Origin: Seohaeicola_A nanhaiensis
GTDB taxonomy: Bacteria; Pseudomonadota; Alphaproteobacteria; Rhodobacterales; Rhodobacteraceae
Assembly: GCF_042654245.1 (NCBI RefSeq)
Contig: NZ_JBHSGI010000003.1
Coordinates: 1 to 39,027, forward strand
Direction: 5' to 3'
Length of the DNA: 39,027 nucleotides
This document shows, in pieces, positions 15,948 to 23,338 of the stretch. Position 1 is the stretch's first letter, and every line of letters begins with the position of its first letter. The translations under genes and the position numbers were made by a program. Under the pieces are notes generated by a model that saw only the letters and a program-made list of their open reading frames with translations, searched no databases and was not told the DNA's origin.

Positions 15948-16757
15948 TCAGTCCTCGGCGCCGGAGAAATCAAAGAAGGAGCGTGTGCGGGCCTGCTCGG
16001 CCGCGAAATCAATGCCGTTTTGACCTTGCGCCAAGCCTTGGGCGGCATTCAGGCGCCACATCTGGCCCAGCATGTAATTCGTCTCCGCGGCCATACGCGT
16101 GTTGAGATCGATCGATTCCTTGAGCGTTTCCTGTTCGCCAATCGCTTCCACCAGCCCATCGATACGCTCGATGCTCTGTGCGGCTTCCTCGTAGGAAATT
16201 TGGGCTTGCCCGATGACCATGGCATTGGCAGCCGCCAGATCGGCTATGGCAGCGCCTTGCGGGTTCCCGGCGTCGTTCAGCTCGGTGAGTTTTTCCGAGG
16301 TGAACCCCGCACTGGCCATGGTCTCGCGCATGGCATCTGCGGCGCGGCGCTCACCCATGGTGACGTTGCCATCGAGCAGATTGTCCAGCAGGCTGTCAAA
16401 ATCCCCGAGTGACAGGTTGTCCATGAAACCCGATAGATCGGTGATCTTCTGGGCGCGGGCACGCAGGTCCTCCACATCGCTGAAGAGGGCTGCGATTTCA
16501 TTCAGGCCGGTAATTGAACCCAGGACGTCATCAAGAAGGCCCTGAATATCAGTGAGGCGCTCGATCTGGGTGCGCAATTCCTCGATTTGCTGGAGCTGGT
16601 TTTCCGCATCGCGCAGCGCGGCCTGCAGCTGTTCGATATTCTGCGCGAGGTTCGATCCATCGATCACAGGCACACCCTGAGCGAAGGCTGGGGGCGGGTG
16701 TGCCGCCATGAGCGTGCCCGCGACAAGGATAGCGGCAAGGCGGGTCTCAGCCTTCAT
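15948..16757 (-). CDS. virB5: VirB5 minor pilus protein
   Basis: This 269-residue secreted protein is expected at the pilus tip. The signal peptide ends PPPAFA and the mature N-terminus is QGVPVIDGSNLAQNIEQLQ, followed by long helices (AALRDAENQLQQIEELRTQI) typical of VirB5/TrbJ. DLSGFMDNLSLGDF lies at about residue 107. The C-terminal helices include NYMLGQMWRLNAAQG. The ATG at 16757 has GGAGG seven bases upstream and overlaps the upstream gene by 11 bases. The first mature residues and the DLSGF segment recur in that upstream lytic transglycosylase. Confidence 0.85.
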   Translation of the reverse strand: MKAETRLAAILVAGTLMAAHPPPAFAQGVPVIDGSNLAQNIEQLQAALRDAENQLQQIEELRTQIERLTDIQGLLDDVLGSITGLNEIAALFSDVEDLRARAQKITDLSGFMDNLSLGDFDSLLDNLLDGNVTMGERRAADAMRETMASAGFTSEKLTELNDAGNPQGAAIADLAAANAMVIGQAQISYEEAAQSIERIDGLVEAIGEQETLKESIDLNTRMAAETNYMLGQMWRLNAAQGLAQGQNGIDFAAEQARTRSFFDFSGAED

Positions 16758-17865
16758 CGGAATACCTCCAGAAAGTGGATTGCTCTAAGTGATCGGCGGC
16801 CTCGGTCAAACCTTGTGCCGCTTCGACTTTCACGTGGGCCGCGCGCAGACGCAGCGTCAGCGCCATGAGCCGCGCCCGTTCAGCAAGCATATAGGTGGAG
16901 CGGTCCAGCGCCTCTTTTGCGTTATCGGGCGGATCTTTACGCAAAAGCGCCGCGATCCTCGTCATGGCCTGATCGATCTGGGTGCCCATGTAGGCGCCAT
17001 AGCCGACCGAGGCATCCGCCCAGTTGCCCCAGGCGGCCGAGGCGCCATCGAAGCCCGCCAGTGACCCCGTCATGTCGACGCCGGTGATGGTGCCAAGATA
17101 GTCGTTGTAATAGCCGTTGATGCGCCGGACGTAGGTCTGGGTTTCCTCGAAAGGAGGCACACCACCATATTCGAGAACACGGCCGGGGCCTGCATTATAG
17201 GCCGCCAGAGCGTGATCGATTCGACCGAAGCGGTTCAGTTGCGTGAGAATGTAGCGTGCGCCACCGTCCAGGTTTTCCCAAGGATCATACGGGTTCACAC
17301 CGAGATCCGATGCTGTGCCCGGCATCAGCTGGCAAAAACCGCGCGCACCCACGGGGGAGACGGCTGCATTGTTGAAACGACTTTCCTGCTTGATCAGTGA
17401 CTGAAACAGGATACGCCACGTCAGTGGCGTCAGACCGGCGGCCGCAACACCGGGATGGCCCTCATAGCGCCGCGCCACCGTGATGATCATGCGCTCCACG
17501 TCGCTTGGCTCACCGAAGAGGCGATCGGCATCAGGATGATCTTCCTGGGCTGGGTAAGTCTCTGCAGCGCTCGCCCAGCCGAGCCCACCAGCCTCGAACC
17601 CACTCAGGTCGGTGACACCGGTGGTCTCCGCAAGGAAACGCTCATAGGCTTCAAGCTGCTCTTGATAGATATCCGCTTGTTCCTGGCGGGCGTCGCGCTT
17701 CTGGCCCTGCCGCAAGGCGTCGCGTGCGAGCTCTTCGACGCGAGACACAGTGCGGGCAAGGTTGGAGCCATCGATCACTGGCACGCCCTGCGCGGAGGCA
17801 AGCGAGCCAAGACCCAAGGCCAACGGAATCGCCATTCTAGAAGCTCTGGAAATCACAATGCGCAT
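16747..17865 (-). CDS. Lytic transglycosylase embedded in a VirB5-like protein
   Basis: This 372-residue exported protein combines two families. After the signal peptide (ending SLASA at residue 25), the mature protein begins QGVPVIDGSNLARTVSRVEE, nearly the start of the adjacent VirB5. A helical VirB5-like stretch with TDLSGF (85-90) follows. Residues about 145-250 are a Slt/VirB1-type transglycosylase domain: IKQESRF with catalytic Glu161, SPVGARGFCQLMPGTA, then ALAAYNAGPGRV. The C-terminal helices (about 295-372, AHVKVEAAQGLTEAADHL) again resemble VirB5. The enzyme would open peptidoglycan for the channel, perhaps delivered with the pilus tip. Start: ATG at 17865; the frame upstream to 17949 is rejected. 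A second transglycosylase lies in the same operon. Confidence 0.8.
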   Translation of the reverse strand: MRIVISRASRMAIPLALGLGSLASAQGVPVIDGSNLARTVSRVEELARDALRQGQKRDARQEQADIYQEQLEAYERFLAETTGVTDLSGFEAGGLGWASAAETYPAQEDHPDADRLFGEPSDVERMIITVARRYEGHPGVAAAGLTPLTWRILFQSLIKQESRFNNAAVSPVGARGFCQLMPGTASDLGVNPYDPWENLDGGARYILTQLNRFGRIDHALAAYNAGPGRVLEYGGVPPFEETQTYVRRINGYYNDYLGTITGVDMTGSLAGFDGASAAWGNWADASVGYGAYMGTQIDQAMTRIAALLRKDPPDNAKEALDRSTYMLAERARLMALTLRLRAAHVKVEAAQGLTEAADHLEQSTFWRYSDEG

Positions 17866-18004
17866 TCCGTGAAACAAGGTCGGGAGCAGGGGCCGAGAAC
17901 GCCATAACGGGCCGCTCAAAACAGGGCGATCGCACGCCTGTTGATGCACCTTCGCAAGCGCTCAGGACCGTCGTGGCGACCAACAGAAAAAATCGTGCTT
18001 TCAC
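17837..18004 (-). CDS. virB7: VirB7-like small lipoprotein
   Basis: This is a 55-residue protein with a GTG start in a GTGA overlap with the virB4 stop. The N-terminus, VKARFFLLVATTVLSACEG, is a lipoprotein signal with lipobox LSAC and the lipidated Cys at residue 17. The short mature part has two more Cys (29 and 50). VirB7 proteins are outer-membrane lipoproteins of this size that stabilise VirB9, often through a disulphide. Its 3' end overlaps the following transglycosylase gene by 29 bases. The role comes from size, lipobox and position, not from sequence identity. Confidence 0.65.
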   Translation of the reverse strand: MKARFFLLVATTVLSACEGASTGVRSPCFERPVMAFSAPAPDLVSRNAHCDFQSF

Positions 18005-20370
18005 ATCATGTCCTTCCAGAATTCTTCTTTCTTGCGCCAATTGGCAGGCGCCTTTTCCTCGCCGGTCTTGCCGCCACCAAGAACAGTAACCAGACCGCCC
18101 AAGCCTGCGAGATCGGTATTGACGAACACGCTGTCGGCGCCGGAACGGATCAATGCCAGCCGCAATCCGGCTGTCGGGCTGGAAAGAAAATCCGCCTCGC
18201 GCGCATTCAGGCGCAGGATGCTGTAATCCTTCGGATTTGCCCGTGGATTGGGAAACAGGATCTGGGTTGCCACACTTTCCGCGATGATCTGGCCGACCGA
18301 ACTTTGGTCCAGATGGCCCGGTGTCTGGGTCAACATCATCACCACGCAGTTGCGCTTGCGCATGGTAACCAGCCAGTCATGGAGGCGCTTGACGAAGATA
18401 TCGTCAGCCAACATCTTCCACGCCTCGTCGATCACAATGATCGTTGGTCTGCGATCCTCGATCACGCGCTCGATACGGCGGAAGAGATAGGCGAGCAGGG
18501 CGGAGCGTTCTGCGTCCTGGTCCAGAAGTTCGGTCATATCGAGACCAAGGACATCCTCGCCAATGGCAATCGACTGGGCACTGGGCCTTGAGAAAAGCCA
18601 ACCGTACCGGCCGGCTTCTGTCCATTCCCGCACGCGGGACACCAGGTCGCCATCATCATCGGTTGAAGCCACGAGGCTTGCCAAACCGTCGAAGTTTCTG
18701 AGGCCCGGCTCCGCGGCGGCAATCTGACGAACCGCCTCGTTCAGTGCTGCGGTCTGGACCGTCTCAAATGGACGGTGACGGGCCAGAATGTCACCGAGCC
18801 AATCTGTCAGCCAGGCGGCCCCCCGCGCATCGGTCTCCGTGGTCATCGGGTTAAAGCCGGTGGGCTGGCCCACCTTGATTTCGCTGTAGCTGCCACCCAA
18901 AGCGCGGATCGCCATCTCCAACCCCTGATCCTTGTCGAAAACGATGACCCGCGCACCCACTCTGCGGGCCTGCGCCATGAGAAAGGCCGTGCCGAGTGTC
19001 TTGCCGGACCCGGTGCGGCCCAGAACAAGCGTGTGCCCGACGCTTGGCTCATCGGTCCGGCGCCCCGCTTCGTGAAAGTTGAACCGGTAGAGGCTGGAGG
19101 TCACGGTCGGGAAGGCCGTGATCGTCTTGCCCCATGGGCTGGCCTCAGGTCCGCGCCCTGGCCTTGTCTTATGAAACGCCGCCAGTTCCGCGAAATTGTG
19201 CGACGAAACGATCCCGTCACGGATCCGGTAGGCCCAGTTTCCCGGCGCTTGCGCGAAATAGAGTGCCTTTGCGGCCCAGGATTCCCGGACCAGAACGGCA
19301 CCGGTCTCTTGCCCCGCCCGCCAGATCTCGGAAGCTGCCTGTTCCAGTTCCTCGGCGCTGTCACAGAAAACCTGCACGGAGGCGTGATGTGTCCCAAAGG
19401 TCGACCGGCCGGATGCCACGGCGTCGGCGGCTTCGATCAATTGCTCTGTCAGGCTGACACCAGCATCCTCGGAGGCACCCCGCTGGCGAAAGGTGCGTTG
19501 AATGCGCTCAACCATCTCATTGGCGCGCCGCGGCGTGAAAGAGTTGGTGATCGTGATGTCATAGGGCAGTTCCAACGCGTCAAGCATGGTTGGCCAGGTG
19601 CGACTGGGATAGGATTTCATCCCGAAAATCGCGCCGTATCGTGCGCTGTCGCCGCTTTCCAGCCGCATGGTTTTGCCTTGAAAGCTGACGTCGAAATTGC
19701 TCATCGTGTCAGCCAACAGTTGCCCGGGGGCCGCGATGATTTTGCCATAGCTCTGTCCGTGAACCGCGGCCAACACTGCAAGCCAGTCCCCGCTCGAGAC
19801 TGTCAGGCGCGCTACACCTGCGTCGGAATACATCGCCATGAGCAGCGTCATGGCCTCTTCCAGGGCAACAATTCGCGTATCGATGTCTTTCTGGAAATCG
19901 CGGCCGCCGCCAAGGGCGCCCAGAACCTTCGAGAATGCCTGCGGTATCGACGGACGCATCAATACTGTCAGCATCAAGGTGCGGGCTTTCAGGTCACGTG
20001 CGCGCAGGCTTCTCTGCCACGCCGCGTCTACCGCATTTGCAAAAGGCATACCGTCAGGCGCAGCAAGGTCCGCGACATCCGGGCGTGATACCTTGTTGAT
20101 GTGGAAACCGAAACGCTCGCCCAACTGACTGACGATCCGGGCAAAGCCTTCACTGATCTCATCTATCCGGGCGTCATCGCTGGTGAAGCTGTCGATCCCG
20201 CCAAGCGTGACCGACGCCATCAGATCACCCTGCCGCGTCAGGATGACATTGTCTTGCACCGCAGCAATGTAAGGTAGGTGCCGCCCAAGACGCTCGGCTT
20301 TCAAAACCTTGTCCCCAAGTGCATCCCGAACAGCGCTGCTGGCAATTAACCCCCGAAACTCACGCGACAT
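18001..20370 (-). CDS. virB4: VirB4 secretion ATPase
   Basis: This 789-residue ATPase drives pilus biogenesis and substrate export at the inner membrane. It has the N-terminal CagE/VirB4 domain (about residues 20-280), Walker A (LGRTGSGKTLG, 450-460), Walker B (PTIIVIDEAWKML, 642-654) and the RKRNCVVMMLTQTPGHLDQS segment (671-690) conserved in VirB4. The C-terminus is Lys- and Glu-rich. I chose the ATG at 20370 (MSREFRGLIA) with GGGGG about eight bases upstream. It overlaps the end of virB3 by 11 bases. An upstream start at 20400 or 20385 is possible. Confidence 0.93.
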   Translation of the reverse strand: MSREFRGLIASSAVRDALGDKVLKAERLGRHLPYIAAVQDNVILTRQGDLMASVTLGGIDSFTSDDARIDEISEGFARIVSQLGERFGFHINKVSRPDVADLAAPDGMPFANAVDAAWQRSLRARDLKARTLMLTVLMRPSIPQAFSKVLGALGGGRDFQKDIDTRIVALEEAMTLLMAMYSDAGVARLTVSSGDWLAVLAAVHGQSYGKIIAAPGQLLADTMSNFDVSFQGKTMRLESGDSARYGAIFGMKSYPSRTWPTMLDALELPYDITITNSFTPRRANEMVERIQRTFRQRGASEDAGVSLTEQLIEAADAVASGRSTFGTHHASVQVFCDSAEELEQAASEIWRAGQETGAVLVRESWAAKALYFAQAPGNWAYRIRDGIVSSHNFAELAAFHKTRPGRGPEASPWGKTITAFPTVTSSLYRFNFHEAGRRTDEPSVGHTLVLGRTGSGKTLGTAFLMAQARRVGARVIVFDKDQGLEMAIRALGGSYSEIKVGQPTGFNPMTTETDARGAAWLTDWLGDILARHRPFETVQTAALNEAVRQIAAAEPGLRNFDGLASLVASTDDDGDLVSRVREWTEAGRYGWLFSRPSAQSIAIGEDVLGLDMTELLDQDAERSALLAYLFRRIERVIEDRRPTIIVIDEAWKMLADDIFVKRLHDWLVTMRKRNCVVMMLTQTPGHLDQSSVGQIIAESVATQILFPNPRANPKDYSILRLNAREADFLSSPTAGLRLALIRSGADSVFVNTDLAGLGGLVTVLGGGKTGEEKAPANWRKKEEFWKDMM

Positions 20371-20635
20371 AGAGATCGCCCCCATCACCGGATCGCACAC
20401 TCGTTCGCGGTGTGCGCGACATCACCACGTTCAAAATCTGAAACAGATGTGGATTGCGGTCTGCGACCAGCCAAAGCGGTGGGTAGCCCACAAGGAACAC
20501 CAGCAGGAACCGCATGTCGTCAACCAGAATGAAAGGGATCACGGATGCGAAGACCAGCGCCACGAAATATCCGATCGGGAGACCGAATATCCGTGGCGGC
20601 TTGGTCAGCCCCAAAAAGAGTGGTGTGTCGCGCAT
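20360..20635 (-). CDS. virB3: VirB3 membrane protein
   Basis: This 91-residue protein has the short VirB3 form. The N-terminus MRDTPLFLGLTKPPRIFGLP is followed by two close hydrophobic stretches (about residues 20-36 and 42-56) and a tail with DRNPHLFQILNVVMSRTPRT. VirB3 sits in the inner membrane with VirB4, and in some systems the two are fused. Here they overlap by 11 bases. It follows virB2 with a 23-base gap. Confidence 0.9.
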   Translation of the reverse strand: MRDTPLFLGLTKPPRIFGLPIGYFVALVFASVIPFILVDDMRFLLVFLVGYPPLWLVADRNPHLFQILNVVMSRTPRTSVRSGDGGDLYVA

Positions 20636-20658
20636 GGAGGTCTCTGCGGCCGGTCAGA

Positions 20659-20943
20659 TCAAGGAGCCGCAAAGCCGTCGATGATGGTCTCGGCCGAAAA
20701 GATCAGCACCACGCCGACAAACACGGCGACGAAGATCGGCCAATTGAGGCGCCCGAAAAACATCATGACACCGGATCCCACGAGAGCGAGCACACCGAGG
20801 CCACGACCGATCGGACCCGTCACCGCGTCGATGATGTTGTCGATCATGTCAGAGACCGGGCTAAGGTCTTGTGCGAGCGCCGGGGCCGCAGCCAACATCA
20901 GCAACGCGGCCAATGCCGCCCGGGTATAGTCGATGCGTTTCAT
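20659..20943 (-). CDS. virB2: VirB2 pilin
   Basis: This 94-residue prepilin has a signal peptide (ALLMLAAAPALA, cleaved before QDLSPV at about residue 25), then two hydrophobic helices separated by a short polar loop (GRGLGVLALVGSGVMMFFGR, LNWPIFVAVFVGVVLIFSAE). This is the VirB2 conjugative pilin architecture. The start overlaps the stop of the upstream virB1 by four bases (ATGA). Confidence 0.9.
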   Translation of the reverse strand: MKRIDYTRAALAALLMLAAAPALAQDLSPVSDMIDNIIDAVTGPIGRGLGVLALVGSGVMMFFGRLNWPIFVAVFVGVVLIFSAETIIDGFAAP

Positions 20944-21623
20944 ATCTGGTCTCCGATGGATTGGGCATAGACGGCCATGACCTTGCGGACATGGCCTTGG
21001 GTTTCGCGGTAAGGGGGAATCCCGCCATGGCGCGCCACGGCTTCGGGGCCGGCGTTGTAGGCCGCGAGCGCAAGCTGCGGCGTGCCGAAACGATCAAGTT
21101 GTGTCAGCAAGTAGCGGGCGGATCCATGCAGGTTTTGCTCAGGATCATGCGGATCGACGCCAAGCACGCGTGCAGTGTCCGGCATCAACTGCCCAAGCCC
21201 GATTGCGCCGACATGCGACCGCGCGCCTGGATCAAATGCGCTTTCAATAGCGATGTTGGCGCGAAAGAATGCGAGCCAATCGCGAGAGGACATCCCTGCC
21301 CTGCGCAGGGCCGGGTGGTCCGCGTAGACCGAACCCACATCAAGGATCATAGTCTCGACCGCAGGGCGGCCCGATGGGACCCGAGGCGGAGAAAGGCGTG
21401 GTGAGTCAAGAGGGACGACCTCAGACCGTGCGACAATGTCGCCTTGCTCGGGTTGGGGTCTTGCAAAGTCGAGAACGCTACTGGTCAGTCGACCAACACG
21501 GTCTGGAGCATCGAGATCGATAACGGATTGTGCATGAGTGGAAGGGCCTGAAAGCCCCCAGAGAACGAGGCTAGCCGCTGGTAGGATACCTTGTCGTCTC
21601 AAACTCCCACGTGCCTCTCTCAC
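20940..21623 (-). CDS. virB1: VirB1-type lytic transglycosylase
   Basis: This 227-residue exported muramidase locally opens peptidoglycan for channel assembly. After an N-terminal export signal (about residues 12-32, ending STHAQ) comes a Pro-rich linker, then the Slt domain. It shows FRANIAIESAF with catalytic Glu127, SHVGAIGLGQLMPDTARVLG and LALAAYNAGPEAV. It is closely related to the transglycosylase domain of the chimeric gene at 16747-17865 (both have NPYDP/DPHDP-type and RYxLTQLxRFG segments). It starts with GTG at 21623 and overlaps the preceding gene by 53 bases. The start is not certain. Confidence 0.85.
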   Translation of the reverse strand: MREARGSLRRQGILPAASLVLWGLSGPSTHAQSVIDLDAPDRVGRLTSSVLDFARPQPEQGDIVARSEVVPLDSPRLSPPRVPSGRPAVETMILDVGSVYADHPALRRAGMSSRDWLAFFRANIAIESAFDPGARSHVGAIGLGQLMPDTARVLGVDPHDPEQNLHGSARYLLTQLDRFGTPQLALAAYNAGPEAVARHGGIPPYRETQGHVRKVMAVYAQSIGDQI

Positions 21624-21912
21624 CTTCTCGGAGAGGGCAGCTGAATACCTTTGCGTCGAGCTCCAGGCAGAAGCTCATGAGCCCTGCTGCGGTCTTGAAG
21701 ACGCGTGGTTTCAGATCCCGGTTAGTCACATAGATCGACCGGTGCACACCGCCTTGACCGTCATTGGAGCAGACGAAAACCGTCCAGCCACCCCTATGCG
21801 TATTGCCGCCCTTTTCCGGGGCCTCAACGCATTCCACCTCGATCCATGCCCCACCCTCGATCGCCTCTTGCATGTGCGATGTTAGGATCACGGGGTATTT
21901 TGTTCCTGCCAT
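21571..21912 (-). CDS. Hypothetical protein, first gene of the virB operon
   Basis: This 113-residue soluble protein has no signal peptide or membrane helix. It starts MAGTKYPVILTSHMQEAIEG and has a central Gly-rich turn (GNTHRGGWTVFVCSNDGQGG) and Cys residues near 28, 48, 82 and 92. I do not recognise the family. A strong GGAGG ribosome site lies before the ATG at 21912. Its 3' end overlaps virB1 by 53 bases, so it belongs to the operon. Leading position and cytoplasmic location fit a regulator or chaperone, but that is only a guess. Confidence 0.6.
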   Translation of the reverse strand: MAGTKYPVILTSHMQEAIEGGAWIEVECVEAPEKGGNTHRGGWTVFVCSNDGQGGVHRSIYVTNRDLKPRVFKTAAGLMSFCLELDAKVFSCPLREGERGTWEFETTRYPTSG

Positions 21913-22035
21913 TTTGCCTCCGAAGGAAAGAAGTTCCTACGGAAGTAACCTGCTTTTGCACCGCTTCAAACAGCGCATGTCACAAGATATGCGGCGACGT
22001 AGCGTAAAACACTTCAAGAGGTCAATAGATATCTT

Positions 22036-22064
22036 TTGATTGATTACGATATTTTTTCGATGAT
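22036..22064 (+). promoter_or_regulatory. Possible promoter for the 89-aa exported protein
   Basis: TTGATT (22036-22041) and GATGAT (22059-22064) are spaced 17 bases apart in an AT-rich patch of the divergent gap between the virB operon and the exported-protein gene. The boxes match four of six consensus bases each. On the minus strand TTGACC lies nearby (22025-22020), which could serve the virB operon, but it has no good -10. Confidence 0.3.
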
Positions 22065-22109
22065 AGGTCCGACACACGATTCGCCCACAGATTGTCGGGA
22101 GACCACCAG

Positions 22110-22379
22110 ATGTCGCGGTTGCTGACATGTAGCACATTCATCGCCCTAGCGATCCCAGCAAACGCCGAGACGCTGGCGATGGACTGCGTATTGCCGTTGC
22201 GGCCAGAGCTGGCGGCTTCGCCTGCGCTCCTGAACGAGTACGGCGACGACATCAGAGCCGAGTTCAACACCTACTTCGATGAGGCACAAACCTATCTGAA
22301 TTGCCTCGCCGCAGCATCAGCTTCCGCGCAGGCCGAAGTCCGTCTTGTGCTTGACGCTTACCAGGAGATGTTCCAATGA
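22110..22379 (+). CDS. Small exported protein (89 aa)
   Basis: This short exported protein has a signal peptide (MSRLLTCSTFIALAIPANA, cleaved before ETLAMD). The mature part is about 70 residues, largely helical (GDDIRAEFNTYFDEAQTYLN), with two Cys (26 and 64) that could pair in the periplasm. I do not recognise the family. The ATG at 22110 has GGGAGA about nine bases upstream. It is divergent from the virB operon and followed by another exported Cys-rich protein, so both may be accessory to conjugation. Confidence 0.6.
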   Translation: MSRLLTCSTFIALAIPANAETLAMDCVLPLRPELAASPALLNEYGDDIRAEFNTYFDEAQTYLNCLAAASASAQAEVRLVLDAYQEMFQ

Positions 22380-22406
22380 AACGACGCGCAAAATATGTCA
22401 GTAGTC

Positions 22407-22434
22407 ATGACACAATTAACATAAGTCTTATTAT
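22407..22434 (+). promoter_or_regulatory. Sigma70-like promoter upstream of the 217-aa exported protein
   Basis: ATGACA (22407-22412) and TATTAT (22429-22434) each match five of six consensus bases, with a 16-base AT-rich spacer. The predicted start of transcription is about 25 bases before the ATG at 22465. Confidence 0.55.
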
Positions 22435-22464
22435 ACGCCAACAGGTTAGCGGCGGCGCTCTGTC

Positions 22465-23118
22465 ATGAGGCGGCTTGTGTCAACTGCCGTGATCATCGCG
22501 ATCGGGCTTACACCGCTTGCTGCCAAACCTGCCGCCGCACAAGGCTACCAGATCGATTGTGCGATCCTCCTGTGCCTCGCAGGCGGTTGGCCAGCGTCGG
22601 TTCCCTGCGCTCGCGCGCGCGCGGAGTTTATCCGCCGGATCACGCCCTGGCCGGTCGAGCCACCGCTGCAGATCTGGCGTTGTCCAATGCGTGCTGAATT
22701 CGAAGCGCCGAACCCGGTTGAGCGCCTCTACAGGTTGGCGGGGTTCAATCTGGGTCCAGCAGTCTCCCTGCCCCGAGAGCGAGAAACGCTCCAGCTCGCC
22801 CAAGCTGTCGGGCGTGCCGCCGATATCGATGTGACGGACCCTGCTTTTGATTTCATCCGCTCCATAGATGTCTTTCAGGTTACGGCACGTCAGAGGGAGG
22901 GCCGTGACGATTGCAACAGATATGCTTCTGTGCGGCGTGGCACGTATGATCAGGACGGCCAATTCCGGTGGCAAAACAGCTCGATAAGTGCCCTTCCTCC
23001 AGCCTTCCGAGGGGCCGAGCGATACGGCCAGAACTGCCCCGATATCTGGGTCCGTGCTGTGTTCGTCGATTGGGAGGATTTTGAGGGCACCTATGGCTTC
23101 GAACAAGTCAACTACTGA
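22465..23118 (+). CDS. Conserved exported Cys-rich protein of conjugative plasmids
   Basis: This 217-residue protein has a signal peptide (ending KPAAA, residue 25). The mature start is QGYQIDCAILLCLAGGWPAS, followed by PCARARAEFIRRITPWPVEP and PPLQIWRCPM. Six Cys lie in the mature part, at 32, 37, 48 and 73 and then in DDCNRY and GQNCPDIW, suggesting disulphides in the periplasm. I remember this N-terminal sequence pattern from alphaproteobacterial conjugative plasmids, but I know no defined function. It lies between the virB operon and repC, transcribed rightward with repC. Confidence 0.6.
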   Translation: MRRLVSTAVIIAIGLTPLAAKPAAAQGYQIDCAILLCLAGGWPASVPCARARAEFIRRITPWPVEPPLQIWRCPMRAEFEAPNPVERLYRLAGFNLGPAVSLPRERETLQLAQAVGRAADIDVTDPAFDFIRSIDVFQVTARQREGRDDCNRYASVRRGTYDQDGQFRWQNSSISALPPAFRGAERYGQNCPDIWVRAVFVDWEDFEGTYGFEQVNY

Positions 23119-23139
23119 TCTCAAACAGTCACAGGCAAA

Positions 23140-23238
23140 CGATAAAAAAGAAGAAACCCCCGCAAGGCGGCAACCAAGCGAGGGGCTCAAAGAACAACGG
23201 AATTGGCGTTCCGCCAGATCAAATCAAACTGTGATCTC
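23140..23238 (-). ncRNA. Candidate antisense RNA (ctRNA) controlling repC
   Basis: On the minus strand, TTGCCT (23266-23261) and TAGAAC (23244-23239) are spaced 16 bases apart and form a plausible promoter. About 50 bases downstream is a GC hairpin (23157-23163 pairing with 23178-23185) followed by a T-rich run (23156-23140), an intrinsic terminator. The product, about 90 bases, would be antisense to the repC leader. This is where repABC plasmids encode their incompatibility ctRNA. Ends are estimates. Confidence 0.55.
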
Positions 23239-23310
23239 GTTCTAGCAGTCCCGACAGTCAAGGCAATGAAAAAACGTGTCGCTCGCTGGGACACGGATGC
23301 CCTGTTGCAG

Positions 23311-23330
23311 CCTTGTCCCAATTCACAAGG
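23311..23330 (+). promoter_or_regulatory. Hairpin sequestering the repC ribosome site
   Basis: CCTTGT (23311-23316) pairs with ACAAGG (23325-23330) around an eight-base loop. The right arm contains most of AAGGA, the ribosome site nine bases before the GTG start of repC. In repABC plasmids, a comparable hairpin forms when the antisense RNA is bound and shuts down RepC synthesis. Confidence 0.55.
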
Positions 23331-23338
23331 ACTAGACA

